Source: Bdellovibrionales bacterium
GTDB taxonomy: Bacteria > Bdellovibrionota > Bdellovibrionia > Bdellovibrionales > Bdellovibrionaceae
Assembly: GCA_005793345.1 (NCBI GenBank)
Contig: SXSU01000032.1
Coordinates: forward strand, 1-62,244
Reading direction: 5' to 3'
DNA length: 62,244 nucleotides
A program made the position numbers and the translations under genes. This document shows positions 1 through 8,669 of the stretch, in pieces; the stretch's first letter is position 1; every line of letters starts with the position of its first letter. A model generated the notes under the pieces. The model ran no database searches. It worked only from the letters and a program-made list of their open reading frames with translations, and was not told the origin of the DNA.

Positions 1-210
1 GCAGTAATAAGGGAGATCGAAGATCTCCCCAAATATCAAGAAAATAACTGCTAAAGATTATGTCTGATATAATCGCGCCAGCGATCAGACTTAATCAAGA
101 GCAGTAGTAAGGGAGATCGAAGATCTCCCCAAATATCAAGAAAATAACTGCTAAAGATTATGTCTGATATAATCGCGCCAGCGATCAGACTTAATCTTTA
201 GCAGTTATTT
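1..210 (-). repeat. Compound palindromic repeat, two tandem copies (period 100)
   Basis: Two head-to-tail copies of the hp2+hp1 part of the dispersed repeat, offset by exactly 100 bp (GGGAGATCGAAGATCTCCCC at 11-30 and 111-130). Read on the minus strand the order is hp1, spacer with CTTGATATTT, hp2, the same polarity as the gene ending at 205. The hp1 of the second copy (142-210) is a near-perfect 69-nt palindrome. The first copy has a mismatched right arm (AATCAAGAGCAG against CTGCTAAAGATT), so it looks chimeric. The outer edge of hp1 contains the TAA stop of the adjacent prepilin-like gene. The array may continue beyond the window start. Confidence 0.9.
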
Positions 211-1215
211 CTCGCTGCTACGTAAAAACTGCGCGACTTGGAAAAATATAAAAATTAAAATTGCCAATATAATAAGAAAGATGATCGCAAATCTAAACAG
301 TTTTCCTAGATCCCAGTTATTACTTTTGTCATCTGTGACTTTTAATTCTCGTCTCGTTTCTTCAATTTTAATTAATTTTGGTTTACGCTCGCCACCGACA
401 GTATTTGATTGAGTAGTAACAGTTGGAGAATTTTTTTTCTCTTCATTTTCATCATCCTTGTTTTCTTCGATATAAGATGACAAATTTACGGACTTGGATT
501 GTCTCCGAGAACGCCTCCCATAGCGATTGTTACCACGCAATTCCGCATCTTCGTCCCCCATTTCAACAATGACTTCTTCTGATGTTGAGTCTTCTGATCC
601 TGTAGTTACTCCTGTAGCGGGACGACCATTTCTATCTAGTGAAAGTGAGATTTTTTTTGGGCTTAAAGTATTACTACCTCGCCCTCCTCCAGAGCGAGAG
701 CCTCCTGAGTCAACTGAACTATTCGCCCCAACACCACTATTGCCACCTTCAGAAGAATTATCTCCACCAGCCCCAGCACCATTATTAGTTTTATTAGCGT
801 TAGAATCTTTATTAGAACTACTTCCTGAAGCATCTTCTGACCCACCACTTCCATTTTTACCATCGCCTTTTGTTACATTTCCTGATCCACTACCGCTAGT
901 ATTGCTTCCAGTTTTATCATTATATTTTCCAGTGACAGGGTCCCAATCACCGGATTCAAATTTTTTTACACAATTTCCATCTTCATCTTCCATAAGTTTG
1001 GTACTGTCCATTAGTTCTCCCATTTCGAGAGCACATTCAAATTGTGATTCTAATACAGAACGTGAATAATTACCAAAGGGACCCAAAAATTTGATTCGCA
1101 AACCAAGTACAACTGCAACAATAATTACTAAAAGTAAGACATACTCAAGTATACCTTGCCCTGATTGATTTCCTAGTACTGGACCACGTCGACAAATTAT
1201 TTTTTGATTCATCAA
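205..1215 (-). CDS. Large Flp-type prepilin-like protein with Ser/Gly/Asn-rich stalk and C-terminal membrane anchor
   Basis: 336 aa. The N-terminus has a prepilin leader and core: SGQGILEYVLLLVIIVAVVLGL, residues 18-39 in two parts (SGQG then ILEYVLLL...). Cleavage after Gly19 would put Glu at +5 and Tyr at +6, the Flp pilin signature. Residues about 95-190 are low-complexity Ser/Gly/Asn, residues 210-290 are highly charged, and residues about 308-328 form a second hydrophobic helix followed by a short basic/acidic tail. Ordinary Flp pilins are 50-80 aa and have no second membrane segment, so this is probably a pilus-associated minor component or surface stalk rather than a major pilin. It is separated by about 9 kb from the Tad locus on the same strand. 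The stop codon lies in the repeat. The prepilin N-terminus is clear; the role is not known. Confidence 0.7.
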   Translation of the reverse strand: MMNQKIICRRGPVLGNQSGQGILEYVLLLVIIVAVVLGLRIKFLGPFGNYSRSVLESQFECALEMGELMDSTKLMEDEDGNCVKKFESGDWDPVTGKYNDKTGSNTSGSGSGNVTKGDGKNGSGGSEDASGSSSNKDSNANKTNNGAGAGGDNSSEGGNSGVGANSSVDSGGSRSGGGRGSNTLSPKKISLSLDRNGRPATGVTTGSEDSTSEEVIVEMGDEDAELRGNNRYGRRSRRQSKSVNLSSYIEENKDDENEEKKNSPTVTTQSNTVGGERKPKLIKIEETRRELKVTDDKSNNWDLGKLFRFAIIFLIILAILIFIFFQVAQFLRSSEK

Positions 1216-1252
1216 TAATATGATAACATAAATGTGAGTGAGTTATATTGTG

Positions 1253-1340
1253 TATTATGAAAATACAAACTTTAGTTTGGATTTTCATAATTCGGAGTGA
1301 TTTAAAATCGCCCTCAACAAACAGAAAAATAACTGCTAAG
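1253..1340 (-). repeat. Compound palindromic repeat, 5'-truncated hp1
   Basis: In minus-strand polarity it holds hp3 (1253-1291, TATTATGAAAATACAAAC and its complement), hp2 (about 1293-1314, imperfect), the CAACAAACAGAAA spacer and only the first 10-12 bases of hp1 (AAATAACTGCTAAG). It lies between two divergent genes, so it occupies the shared 5' region of both. Confidence 0.8.
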
Positions 1341-1362
1341 TTTTTAAGATAGGTCACAAAAC

Positions 1363-2661
1363 ATGATCATAACTATTTTTTTTACTATTTTATTTAATCC
1401 AGTATTTTCACATGCTCAAGTGTCTCAAAGTGATTCAGATAAGCTCATACAAACTATAAAAGCAAATCCAGATGATGTTACAAGCAAACAAAAACTTGCT
1501 GGACTTTTGTTCAGAGAAAAAAAATATTCTGAAGTTATAAAATTATTAAAGGCAGATGCTGACACTCTTAATAGATCAGGCTTAGCATTACTTGCTAAGT
1601 CATTTGCAAAAACTAATGATGATGAAAATGAAAAATTAATTTATGAAAGATTAATCGCTTTAAATGCAAATGATTTTGAAGCCTATGTTGCCCTTGGAAA
1701 TTTGCACTTAAATAAAAAAAAATTTGATGAGGCAATTAAGAATTATCGTCTTTCATTAGGAATAAAAACAAAATTTAAACCAGCTCTTGAAGGATTATTT
1801 AAAAGCTTTAAAAAAACAAATAACCGATATGAACTTCGTTTAGTTATTCAAGACTTGATTAAAATTGCCGGAGAAAAAATTGAATATGTGTCAGAATTAT
1901 GCAGAATAAATACTCTTGATGGTTTTCATGATGTCGCTGTTAAATCATGCAATCAAGCCATTACAATGGAGCCAAATATTCCTGAAAATTATTTATTTAA
2001 AGCATATATTGATAATACGCTTGGTAATACAAAAAATGTTGTTAATTCATTAAATGAAAGTGTTAAGAGGTTTCCTAAAGTTGATTTTGTTTTGGTTAGT
2101 TATGCAATTGTTTTATATCAGCAAAAAAGTTTTAGTAGTGCTGAAAAATACTTTAATAAAGCTGTTGAATTGAATTCAAATTCTTTTGAAAATCAAATTG
2201 GTTTAGCTTTAACAGGTTATGAAAATAAAAATTATGAAATATCCCTAAAAGCATTTAAGCAAGCTTGTAATCTAGAGCCATACAAATCTATTCGAGAGTT
2301 AAAGAGAGTGGTAAATGCTTTAAAGTTTAGTGCTACAGAGGCTTGGAAAAATAAATTTGATTTAGTATTAGACTCTTGTACGCCTGCAAATTTTAAAAAA
2401 CTTTCATTAGAGGCGCGTGAGGATTTAGTAAATAATAAAAATATAAACACACCATTTATGGTGCCACTTACAATGGATCCAAACTCAAAAGGTCCATATC
2501 AAACATATCAAAATACAAAACCAGGAGAATCAATATTTCGCACTAAAGAGGAAGGTGATGCGACAAATGGTAGCAAAACAGGATCAGAAGAATCTTCCTC
2601 GCTACCACAATCAAACGGTGGCAATTTGGTAATTCCAAAAATAAATGATTCTGAGGATTAA
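1363..2661 (+). CDS. Exported TPR-repeat protein
   Basis: 432 aa. An N-terminal hydrophobic stretch ending SHA|QVSQ (residues 1-19) looks like a Sec signal peptide. The body consists of degenerate tetratricopeptide repeats from about residue 20 to 340, for example NDFEAYVALGNLHLNKKKFDEAI, YLFKAYIDNTLGNTKNVV and SAEKYFNKAVELNSNSFENQIG. The C-terminal 80 residues are Ser/Asn/Pro-rich and probably disordered. It is transcribed away from the large prepilin-like gene, so a TadD-like accessory role is conceivable, but there is no specific signature. The stop codon overlaps that of the convergent potD-like gene in a shared TTAA. Confidence 0.65.
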   Translation: MIITIFFTILFNPVFSHAQVSQSDSDKLIQTIKANPDDVTSKQKLAGLLFREKKYSEVIKLLKADADTLNRSGLALLAKSFAKTNDDENEKLIYERLIALNANDFEAYVALGNLHLNKKKFDEAIKNYRLSLGIKTKFKPALEGLFKSFKKTNNRYELRLVIQDLIKIAGEKIEYVSELCRINTLDGFHDVAVKSCNQAITMEPNIPENYLFKAYIDNTLGNTKNVVNSLNESVKRFPKVDFVLVSYAIVLYQQKSFSSAEKYFNKAVELNSNSFENQIGLALTGYENKNYEISLKAFKQACNLEPYKSIRELKRVVNALKFSATEAWKNKFDLVLDSCTPANFKKLSLEAREDLVNNKNINTPFMVPLTMDPNSKGPYQTYQNTKPGESIFRTKEEGDATNGSKTGSEESSSLPQSNGGNLVIPKINDSED

Positions 2662-3728
2662 AAAGTTTTAAATTCAGTCCACATCTGATCTAGAATTGAA
2701 GTTTTATCACCTAGATCTTCTAATTTTTCCAATTTGTTAAGTATAATTTTGGAAGGGAAAAGGGAGGCGTTATTTTTTAATTGAATTGGAAGTTTAGCTT
2801 TTGTTGTTTTAACTACAGGACCTGCATAAATTTTACTAACAAAATCTAAATTATTTTCTTCAGAAATTAAAAAGTTTATAAATGCATGCGCTAATTCAAC
2901 ATTTTTAGCACCTACTGGAACAGCTAAATTATCAATTGATAGAGTACATCCTTCTTCTGGAATAATATACTCGACATCACTATTGGATTTACTTTGTGCT
3001 TGAAGTGCGTCAGGTGAATACATTTGTGTCGCCCATACCTCACCAGACAAAATCATATCCATGGGGTCAGAGTTAAAAGATTTAATTTGTGATTTAACTT
3101 GTTTTAAATACTGAAGTGCATTTTTTACTTCGGCATCAACTGTAGAGTTTAATGAATAACCCAAATGTTTTAAGGAAGCAGCAAAAACTTCACGATTATC
3201 GTCAAGTAAATTTATTTTTCCTTTAAGTTGTGAGTTCTCAAATAGATCTTTCCAAGATTTAATTGATGGTCCCTTATAAAATTTTTTATTTATTGCGATT
3301 CCACTAGTTGCCCAACCGTAGGGTAAGGAGTACTTATTGGTTGGGTCATAAGATTGATTTAAAAAACTCTGATCAAGTAGAGTGGCATTGGGTAGCTTAT
3401 TTTTGTCAAGTTCTTGAAGCAAGTTCAATTTGGTCATAATTTTAACCATATAGTCAGATGGAACTATAACATCATACCCAATTGCGCCAGCCTGAAGTTT
3501 TGAGAGAAGTTCTTCATTAGAGGCAAAATGAGATAGAATTACTTTTGCATTATAAGTCTGTTCAAATTTTTTAACCATTTGATCGGAGATATAGTTAGAC
3601 CAAATAAAAACGTTTACTTGTGCGACAGTCTTAGTATTTTTTTTAGAAGTACACGAGGTTACTAGAATTATTGACAAAAGTATGAGAATGATTTGTCTTA
3701 GATTCGACATAAAATTTTTCCTTTTCAT
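2658..3728 (-). CDS. potD: Spermidine/putrescine-type ABC transporter substrate-binding lipoprotein
   Basis: 356 aa, the usual PotD length. The hydrophobic leader ends in a lipobox (LVTSC), so it should be an anchored periplasmic lipoprotein. The start of the mature domain (VNVFIWSNYISDQMVKKFEQTYNAKV) and the GYDVIVPSDYMVKIM segment are typical of the PotD/PotF family. It would deliver polyamine to the PotABC permease encoded divergently 17 bp away. The ATG at 3728 lacks a clear ribosome site; a second ATG at 3710 (MSNLRQ) has AAAAGGA upstream and may be the real start. Exact ligand (spermidine, putrescine or another cation) cannot be read from the sequence. Confidence 0.9.
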   Translation of the reverse strand: MKRKNFMSNLRQIILILLSIILVTSCTSKKNTKTVAQVNVFIWSNYISDQMVKKFEQTYNAKVILSHFASNEELLSKLQAGAIGYDVIVPSDYMVKIMTKLNLLQELDKNKLPNATLLDQSFLNQSYDPTNKYSLPYGWATSGIAINKKFYKGPSIKSWKDLFENSQLKGKINLLDDNREVFAASLKHLGYSLNSTVDAEVKNALQYLKQVKSQIKSFNSDPMDMILSGEVWATQMYSPDALQAQSKSNSDVEYIIPEEGCTLSIDNLAVPVGAKNVELAHAFINFLISEENNLDFVSKIYAGPVVKTTKAKLPIQLKNNASLFPSKIILNKLEKLEDLGDKTSILDQMWTEFKTF

Positions 3729-3745
3729 TTTATGAAGGTAAGTAA

Positions 3746-4855
3746 ATGCTAGAAGTTCGCCATATTACCAAATCTTTTGTAGAAAATAAAGTACTTGATG
3801 ATGTTTCCCTTAAAATAAATTCTGGCGAACTTTTTGTTTTACTAGGTCCGAGTGGCTGTGGAAAAACAACACTCCTTAGAATGTTGGGAGGGTTTGAGTC
3901 GCCTGATCAAGGCGAAATTTATTTAGATGGCCGTCGCATCGATCGATTACCTCCTCATCAGAGATCAATTCATACTGTTTTTCAAAATTATGCTTTATTT
4001 CCACATTTATCAGTTAGAGAAAATATAGCATTTGGTCCAAAAATCCTTAAATTATCAAAAAAAGAAATCGACCATAATGTAAATGAAGCTCTAGATATTG
4101 TTCGTATGAGAAGTTTTGAAAATAGTTTTCCTAAAACTCTTTCGGGTGGGCAAAAGCAACGAGTTGCCCTAGCTCGTGCTCTAGTTAATAAGCCTAAAGT
4201 TTTGTTATTGGATGAGCCATTGTCAGCTCTCGATCAAAAATTAAGAATCGAAATGCAAAATGAGTTAGTTATTTTGCAACGATCTCTTGGAATCACATTT
4301 GTATTTGTTACTCATGATCAAGAAGAGGCTATGGGTTTATCTGATCGCATCTGTATAATGGATAAAGGTACTATTCAACAAATTGGGCAATCTTCAGAGT
4401 TATATCATAAACCAGAAAACTTTTTTGTGGCTCAATTTTTTGGTGCAAGCAATAAAGTACAATTGGTTTTAAGTGAAGATAGAAAAAGTTTATTAAATCC
4501 TGCAAACCAAAGCATTTTTATTTCTGTTGGTTTGTTAAATGATTTTGAACAAGAAAAAATTAAAAGACTTCCAATAAACAAAATCATAAATTTGATTTAT
4601 CGACCTGAAGATGTTGCACTTAATGCACAGACTTTTCCACAGATTGAATTATCTAAAATTAAAGTGCGTGTAGATAAGATTATTTTTAAAGGTTCTATTC
4701 AAGAGTTAATTTGTCTCCCTGTAGAAGAACATAAAAATATAAATCCAATTATAATTCATACAAATAAAAAATTAGATGAAATTGGAATTAAAGAGCAGTC
4801 ATTTGCATTTCTTCAATTTAAAAAATCTCCACTCGTTTTTGAATCAGGAATATAA
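3746..4855 (+). CDS. potA: Spermidine/putrescine ABC transporter ATP-binding protein
   Basis: 369 aa. ABC ATPase with Walker A GPSGCGKT (residues 34-41), Q-loop, signature LSGGQKQR, Walker B VLLLDEPLSALD and switch His in FVTHDQEEA. The C-terminal 120 residues correspond to the TOBE-type regulatory domain of the PotA/MalK class. The gene is preceded by GAAGG. It is the first gene of a potA-potB-potC run with 3-bp gaps, so the three are almost certainly co-transcribed. It energises polyamine import at the inner membrane. Confidence 0.95.
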   Translation: MLEVRHITKSFVENKVLDDVSLKINSGELFVLLGPSGCGKTTLLRMLGGFESPDQGEIYLDGRRIDRLPPHQRSIHTVFQNYALFPHLSVRENIAFGPKILKLSKKEIDHNVNEALDIVRMRSFENSFPKTLSGGQKQRVALARALVNKPKVLLLDEPLSALDQKLRIEMQNELVILQRSLGITFVFVTHDQEEAMGLSDRICIMDKGTIQQIGQSSELYHKPENFFVAQFFGASNKVQLVLSEDRKSLLNPANQSIFISVGLLNDFEQEKIKRLPINKIINLIYRPEDVALNAQTFPQIELSKIKVRVDKIIFKGSIQELICLPVEEHKNINPIIIHTNKKLDEIGIKEQSFAFLQFKKSPLVFESGI

Positions 4856-4858
4856 TTT

Positions 4859-5635
4859 GTGAAAAAGATATTATTAATTCCAATTTCGTGGTTTGGTTTT
4901 TTCTTTGTCGGTCCAATTTGTATAATGTTAATTTACAGTTTCTTATCACGAGGATCTTATGGTGAAATTGTTTGGGATTTTCAATTTCAAAATTATGTTC
5001 GAGCCATTGATCCACTATACTTTAAGGTTTATTTCAATAGTTTAAAGCTTGCAATGCAAACCACTCTGATGTGTCTTTTTTTGGGCGTACCCATTGCATA
5101 TCTTTTGGCGATTTCTAAATCAAGATATAAAAATGTTTTTTTATTTTTAATTGTATTGCCTTTTTTAACTAATTTTTTAATTCGAACATATGCACTTAAA
5201 AATTTGTTATTAGGATTTTTAATTGATTCGCAATTTATTGCGGTTCAACTAGGTATGATTACAAATTATTTGCCCCTAATGATTTTACCTTTGTATATAG
5301 GATTTGAGAAGTTTGATTTTTCGTTGATTGAAGCAGCTCGTGATTTGGGTGCTAACTCGTACATCGCTTTTTTTAAAATATTTATCCCAAATAATTATTC
5401 GAGTTTAGTCTCTGCTGCATTGATGGTGTTTATACCTTGTTTAGGCGAATTTGTTATTCCTGATTTATTAGGTGGAGCCCAGGTGCAGACATTGGGGAAA
5501 TTAATTTCGGAGCAAATTTTAAAAGTCCGTGATTGGCCTTTTGCAGCTTCTTTAGCTATGATTATGATTTTAATTATGCTTGTTCCTAACTTATTCTCCG
5601 GACTAAAAAGATTTTTGAAATTGGGGAAGGTTTAA
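4859..5635 (+). CDS. potB: Spermidine/putrescine ABC transporter permease PotB
   Basis: 258 aa, six predicted membrane helices. The cytoplasmic coupling motif EAARDLGANSYIAFFKIFIP is the EAA loop that docks on the ATPase. The start codon is GTG at 4859, supported by AGGA nine bases upstream at the end of potA; the genes are separated by 3 bp. It forms the membrane channel with PotC. Size and order match the classical potABCD system, except that potD is divergent here rather than last in the operon. Confidence 0.93.
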   Translation: MKKILLIPISWFGFFFVGPICIMLIYSFLSRGSYGEIVWDFQFQNYVRAIDPLYFKVYFNSLKLAMQTTLMCLFLGVPIAYLLAISKSRYKNVFLFLIVLPFLTNFLIRTYALKNLLLGFLIDSQFIAVQLGMITNYLPLMILPLYIGFEKFDFSLIEAARDLGANSYIAFFKIFIPNNYSSLVSAALMVFIPCLGEFVIPDLLGGAQVQTLGKLISEQILKVRDWPFAASLAMIMILIMLVPNLFSGLKRFLKLGKV

Positions 5636-5638
5636 ACT

Positions 5639-6385
5639 ATGAAAAGAAATACACTCTATCAAATTTTTTTAGCAATTAGCTTTATAACTTATCTTATTAT
5701 TTATGCTCCGATCTTAAATATAGTTGCTCAGTCATTAGATTTAGAAAATTTTAAAAAAGCATTTTTGCATGCTGAATTAATGCATTCACTTGTTTTAAGT
5801 TTTAATATTTCTTTTACGACAAGCTTATTGTCGATACTATTTTCAATATTGATTTGTTATGGGTTGCAAGAGCAGTCACTACAAAAAATAAAAAACTTTA
5901 GAAATATCTTTATGATTCCTTTAATGTTTCCTGAAATTATTATGGGGATTTCTTTATTAATTTGGTTTTTAATTATTAAAATTGATTTGGGTTATTTATC
6001 CTTAATCATTTCGCATACCATGCTGACGTTGCCATATGCAGTTGTGATTTTAACGCTTGGTTTAGAAGGATTTGATGAAAAAATTTATGAGGCCGCTAAA
6101 GATTTAGGAGCTACACATAATCAAATTTTTAGAATGATAACTTTGCCCATGATGATTCCGAGTTTTGCAGGAATTTTTGTGCTTTCATTTGTATTATCAT
6201 TTGATGATTTTTTGATTTCATATTTTGTAAATGGAGTGGGTAATGACACATTACCCATAAAGCTCTATTCTTTAATGAGATTTGGAATTACACCTGAACT
6301 AAAAGCATTATCAGTGTTAATTTTATTATTTAGCTTAGGTGTTTCTTTTATTTTATTTCAGATACAAAAAAGAATTTTTACTTAG
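5639..6385 (+). CDS. potC: Spermidine/putrescine ABC transporter permease PotC
   Basis: 248 aa, six hydrophobic helices and the EAA motif EAAKDLGATHNQIFRMITLP. The segment FVLSFDDFLISYFVNG is characteristic of PotC/PotI. It follows potB by 3 bp with a good ribosome site (GAAGG). The 3' end overlaps the convergent small secreted-protein gene by 8 bp, leaving no room for a dedicated terminator. Confidence 0.93.
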   Translation: MKRNTLYQIFLAISFITYLIIYAPILNIVAQSLDLENFKKAFLHAELMHSLVLSFNISFTTSLLSILFSILICYGLQEQSLQKIKNFRNIFMIPLMFPEIIMGISLLIWFLIIKIDLGYLSLIISHTMLTLPYAVVILTLGLEGFDEKIYEAAKDLGATHNQIFRMITLPMMIPSFAGIFVLSFVLSFDDFLISYFVNGVGNDTLPIKLYSLMRFGITPELKALSVLILLFSLGVSFILFQIQKRIFT

Positions 6386-6842
6386 CAGTTCCTGTGCCAT
6401 TACCTGAGTGAGCAGGATCTTGATTTATAGTGCCTTCAGCTGAAGCCATATTAATAACACCATGGCCATGAACAATGTTATCTGTTATTTTTCCTTCAGG
6501 TAGGGTTTGGCATGGACAGTTATCAGTGTGGGTTGCAACATTCCCTTCTTTATCAATAAGAGTTGGGAATCCAACCCCTGATCCGGTTGAAAATCCAGAA
6601 GTAGTTTGTGTTGTATTTATCGCATTCCTATCGTCAGGATTAACATCAGCAAAGCTTGAACCAGTGTTTGCAGTGGTTCCACTTCCAAATTTATTTGTAT
6701 TTGCAAAGGCGATTTGTTTGCAGACGCTTAATAATACTCCAAAGAAAAAAAATAAGATAAGTTTTTTTTTGTTCAAGTTTGGAAATAAATTAATTTTATT
6801 AATTAACTTTATATTTTTCAATTTTGAGATAAATTTTTTCAT
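6378..6842 (-). CDS. Small exported or membrane-anchored protein of unknown function
   Basis: 154 aa. A basic N-terminus is followed by a hydrophobic helix at about residues 27-48 ending AFA, which could be an uncleaved anchor or long signal peptide. The remainder is Gly/Thr/Ser/Asn-rich with a CPC motif (DNCPCQTLP) and a His/Gly patch (VHGHGV). The start is supported by GGAG seven bases upstream. It lies 43 bp downstream of the YD-repeat gene on the same strand and is probably co-transcribed with it. No family is recognised. Confidence 0.6.
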   Translation of the reverse strand: MKKFISKLKNIKLINKINLFPNLNKKKLILFFFFGVLLSVCKQIAFANTNKFGSGTTANTGSSFADVNPDDRNAINTTQTTSGFSTGSGVGFPTLIDKEGNVATHTDNCPCQTLPEGKITDNIVHGHGVINMASAEGTINQDPAHSGNGTGTAK

Positions 6843-6885
6843 TTTCTTACTCCATTTAAAGTTATAAAACTTTAATCATCTTATA

Positions 6886-8553
6886 TTAATTATAAATTTC
6901 ACTACTTGCAGGTGCAATAATATCCAAAAGATTATTAAAGGCACTGGCAACTTGAATAGCGACCTTTGGGCCATCGGGGCTTTCGGCCTTATCAATTTCG
7001 CCATTTTGCTTGTAAGATATTTTAATAGTACCAAGATTGGGTCGGGTTACAAGAGCGGGTTTACCAAATTTATCATCATATGATATCTTAACTAACTTTT
7101 TAGCTTGATCCTCTATGGTATCTATCCTGCCCTTTAGATCATAAGTTAAGTTAATTTTTTGGCCATCGGTATTTTTAGCAAAAATTAAATTGTTCTTTTT
7201 ATCATACTTAAACTCTGATGCTTTTTCGGCAATTTTTTTTCCTTTAGGATCAAAGAACACTGAACGAACTTTACTGACTTTATTGTTTTCTTTGTCATAC
7301 TCATAAGCAAGTTTCATAACATTGTTTGATTTTGCTTTTAATAATCCATTAGCAAAATACTCAAATGCAGTTATGTCAGCATTTCTCTTTATATGAATTG
7401 GTTTTCCAAATATTTCATGATATGTTATGTCTGTTAAAACATTATTAACTGTCGTTATTGTTCGGGCTAAATAAGTTACACCATCACTTCGGACTTTATG
7501 AATGAATTCAAATTTACTATCTGAGACTTCTTTTCCGCAGGTTCTTTTTACGGTCGACCAGTAGTGATTTTTAGGATCATCTTTTGCAACCTCATATGAA
7601 TATTTATCAGTACAATTTGAACGATCTTTTAATCCAATAACCCAGTCTTTACTTCTGTCATATGTTACTTGTACGGTGGTTTTATCTGGAAAGATTGCCT
7701 TTGTCATATTGTGAGATTCGTCGTACTCGTACGAATTTATATTTCCCCAAGCATTATTCACCCAAGACAAATGATCAAGGTTTGCAAACTTATATTCGAC
7801 AGTTATATTATTTGGCCCTATAATTGTGGCAATTTGTTGATTGGTATTATATTTAAAAAGAAGTCTTCGATTATTATTATCAGATACCTCTCTGAGTTTT
7901 CCTTTTTCATAATCAAGTTTTAAAAAGTTACCGTTTTTGTCATACATATAAGTTAAACGGCCTTCTTTATCAAATTTTTGTGAACTCCCATCATAAACCC
8001 GGCGAGTATAACTATCTTTTGAGAATGTTATAGTATCGACTTCTTTGCCATTTGCAAAATAAGTAATTCCTTCTTTTATTTTAGCATTTAAACCTAATTC
8101 TGCGGATAATCTTAATCTCAAATTTATATCCTTTTTCAAATTTTGAGTTAAGCTTTGGTAGTATCCCTCTGATTGTTTATTTTTCTTTTTAGATTCAGTA
8201 ATGATGGAAGCAACTTGTGCTTCTAAATCTTTTGCTCCAAGAGCCTTAGTCGAGTAAACCAATTCCATACCTCCACCGCACTCGATAAGTTTAATTGTGC
8301 CGTCGGGCATATTTACCACACGTGTTTCGAAATCAGAGCACCATCCAAATCCAAATAGTCCTTTATATAAAGATCTACTGTTATAAGTTCGCATAACACG
8401 AAGGTCATAACCACTTCCTGGCACAATTATATCTGTCCAAGTATTAGAGTAATTAGCATTTTTAGTATCAACAAATGCGTTTAAAAAATTTGAAGATAAT
8501 AATAATAAAATTATAAAATAAACTTTTATAACTAGAGACGATCTTAAATCCAT
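6886..8553 (-). CDS. Secreted YD-repeat (Rhs-like) protein without toxin domain
   Basis: 555 aa. Signal peptide at residues 1-26 (ending SNFLNA). Residues about 33-85 match the N-terminal DUF6531-type module of Rhs proteins (VPGSGYDLRVMRTYNSRS, LFGFGWCSDFETRV). From about residue 170 to 540 there are repeated YD-type units such as GRLTYMYDKNGN, NINSYEYDESHN, LLKLAYEYDKENN-like and GRIDTIEDQAKK. The protein stops after the repeats, with no DPxG-type core end and no variable C-terminal effector. That is short for an Rhs protein (usually over 1,000 aa). AAGAGG lies upstream of the ATG. It is more likely a cell-surface or wall-associated carbohydrate-binding shell than a polymorphic toxin; this is inference. 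Confidence 0.75.
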   Translation of the reverse strand: MDLRSSLVIKVYFIILLLLSSNFLNAFVDTKNANYSNTWTDIIVPGSGYDLRVMRTYNSRSLYKGLFGFGWCSDFETRVVNMPDGTIKLIECGGGMELVYSTKALGAKDLEAQVASIITESKKKNKQSEGYYQSLTQNLKKDINLRLRLSAELGLNAKIKEGITYFANGKEVDTITFSKDSYTRRVYDGSSQKFDKEGRLTYMYDKNGNFLKLDYEKGKLREVSDNNNRRLLFKYNTNQQIATIIGPNNITVEYKFANLDHLSWVNNAWGNINSYEYDESHNMTKAIFPDKTTVQVTYDRSKDWVIGLKDRSNCTDKYSYEVAKDDPKNHYWSTVKRTCGKEVSDSKFEFIHKVRSDGVTYLARTITTVNNVLTDITYHEIFGKPIHIKRNADITAFEYFANGLLKAKSNNVMKLAYEYDKENNKVSKVRSVFFDPKGKKIAEKASEFKYDKKNNLIFAKNTDGQKINLTYDLKGRIDTIEDQAKKLVKISYDDKFGKPALVTRPNLGTIKISYKQNGEIDKAESPDGPKVAIQVASAFNNLLDIIAPASSEIYN

Positions 8554-8669
8554 CTAAAACCTCTTCCATGGTATTGATTTATACTCCCTTCAGTATGGTA
8601 TAATTTATTTTAAAAATTAAATAGAAGTTGTCATTTAAGGTGAAATATTTTTTAGAACACGACGTAGAT

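Noticed and set aside
1-200. Two repeats of 100 bp as a possible CRISPR array
   Set aside because: The repeated unit is the whole 100 bp with no variable spacers, and the same palindromes occur singly elsewhere.
527-1069. Plus-strand 180-aa open frame rich in Ser and Pro
   Set aside because: It is antisense to the low-complexity Ser/Gly part of the prepilin-like gene, which explains its composition; no ribosome site.
1145-1357. Minus-strand 70-aa frame over the divergent leader
   Set aside because: It runs through the palindromic repeat and the start of the prepilin gene; no initiation signal and no protein-like pattern.
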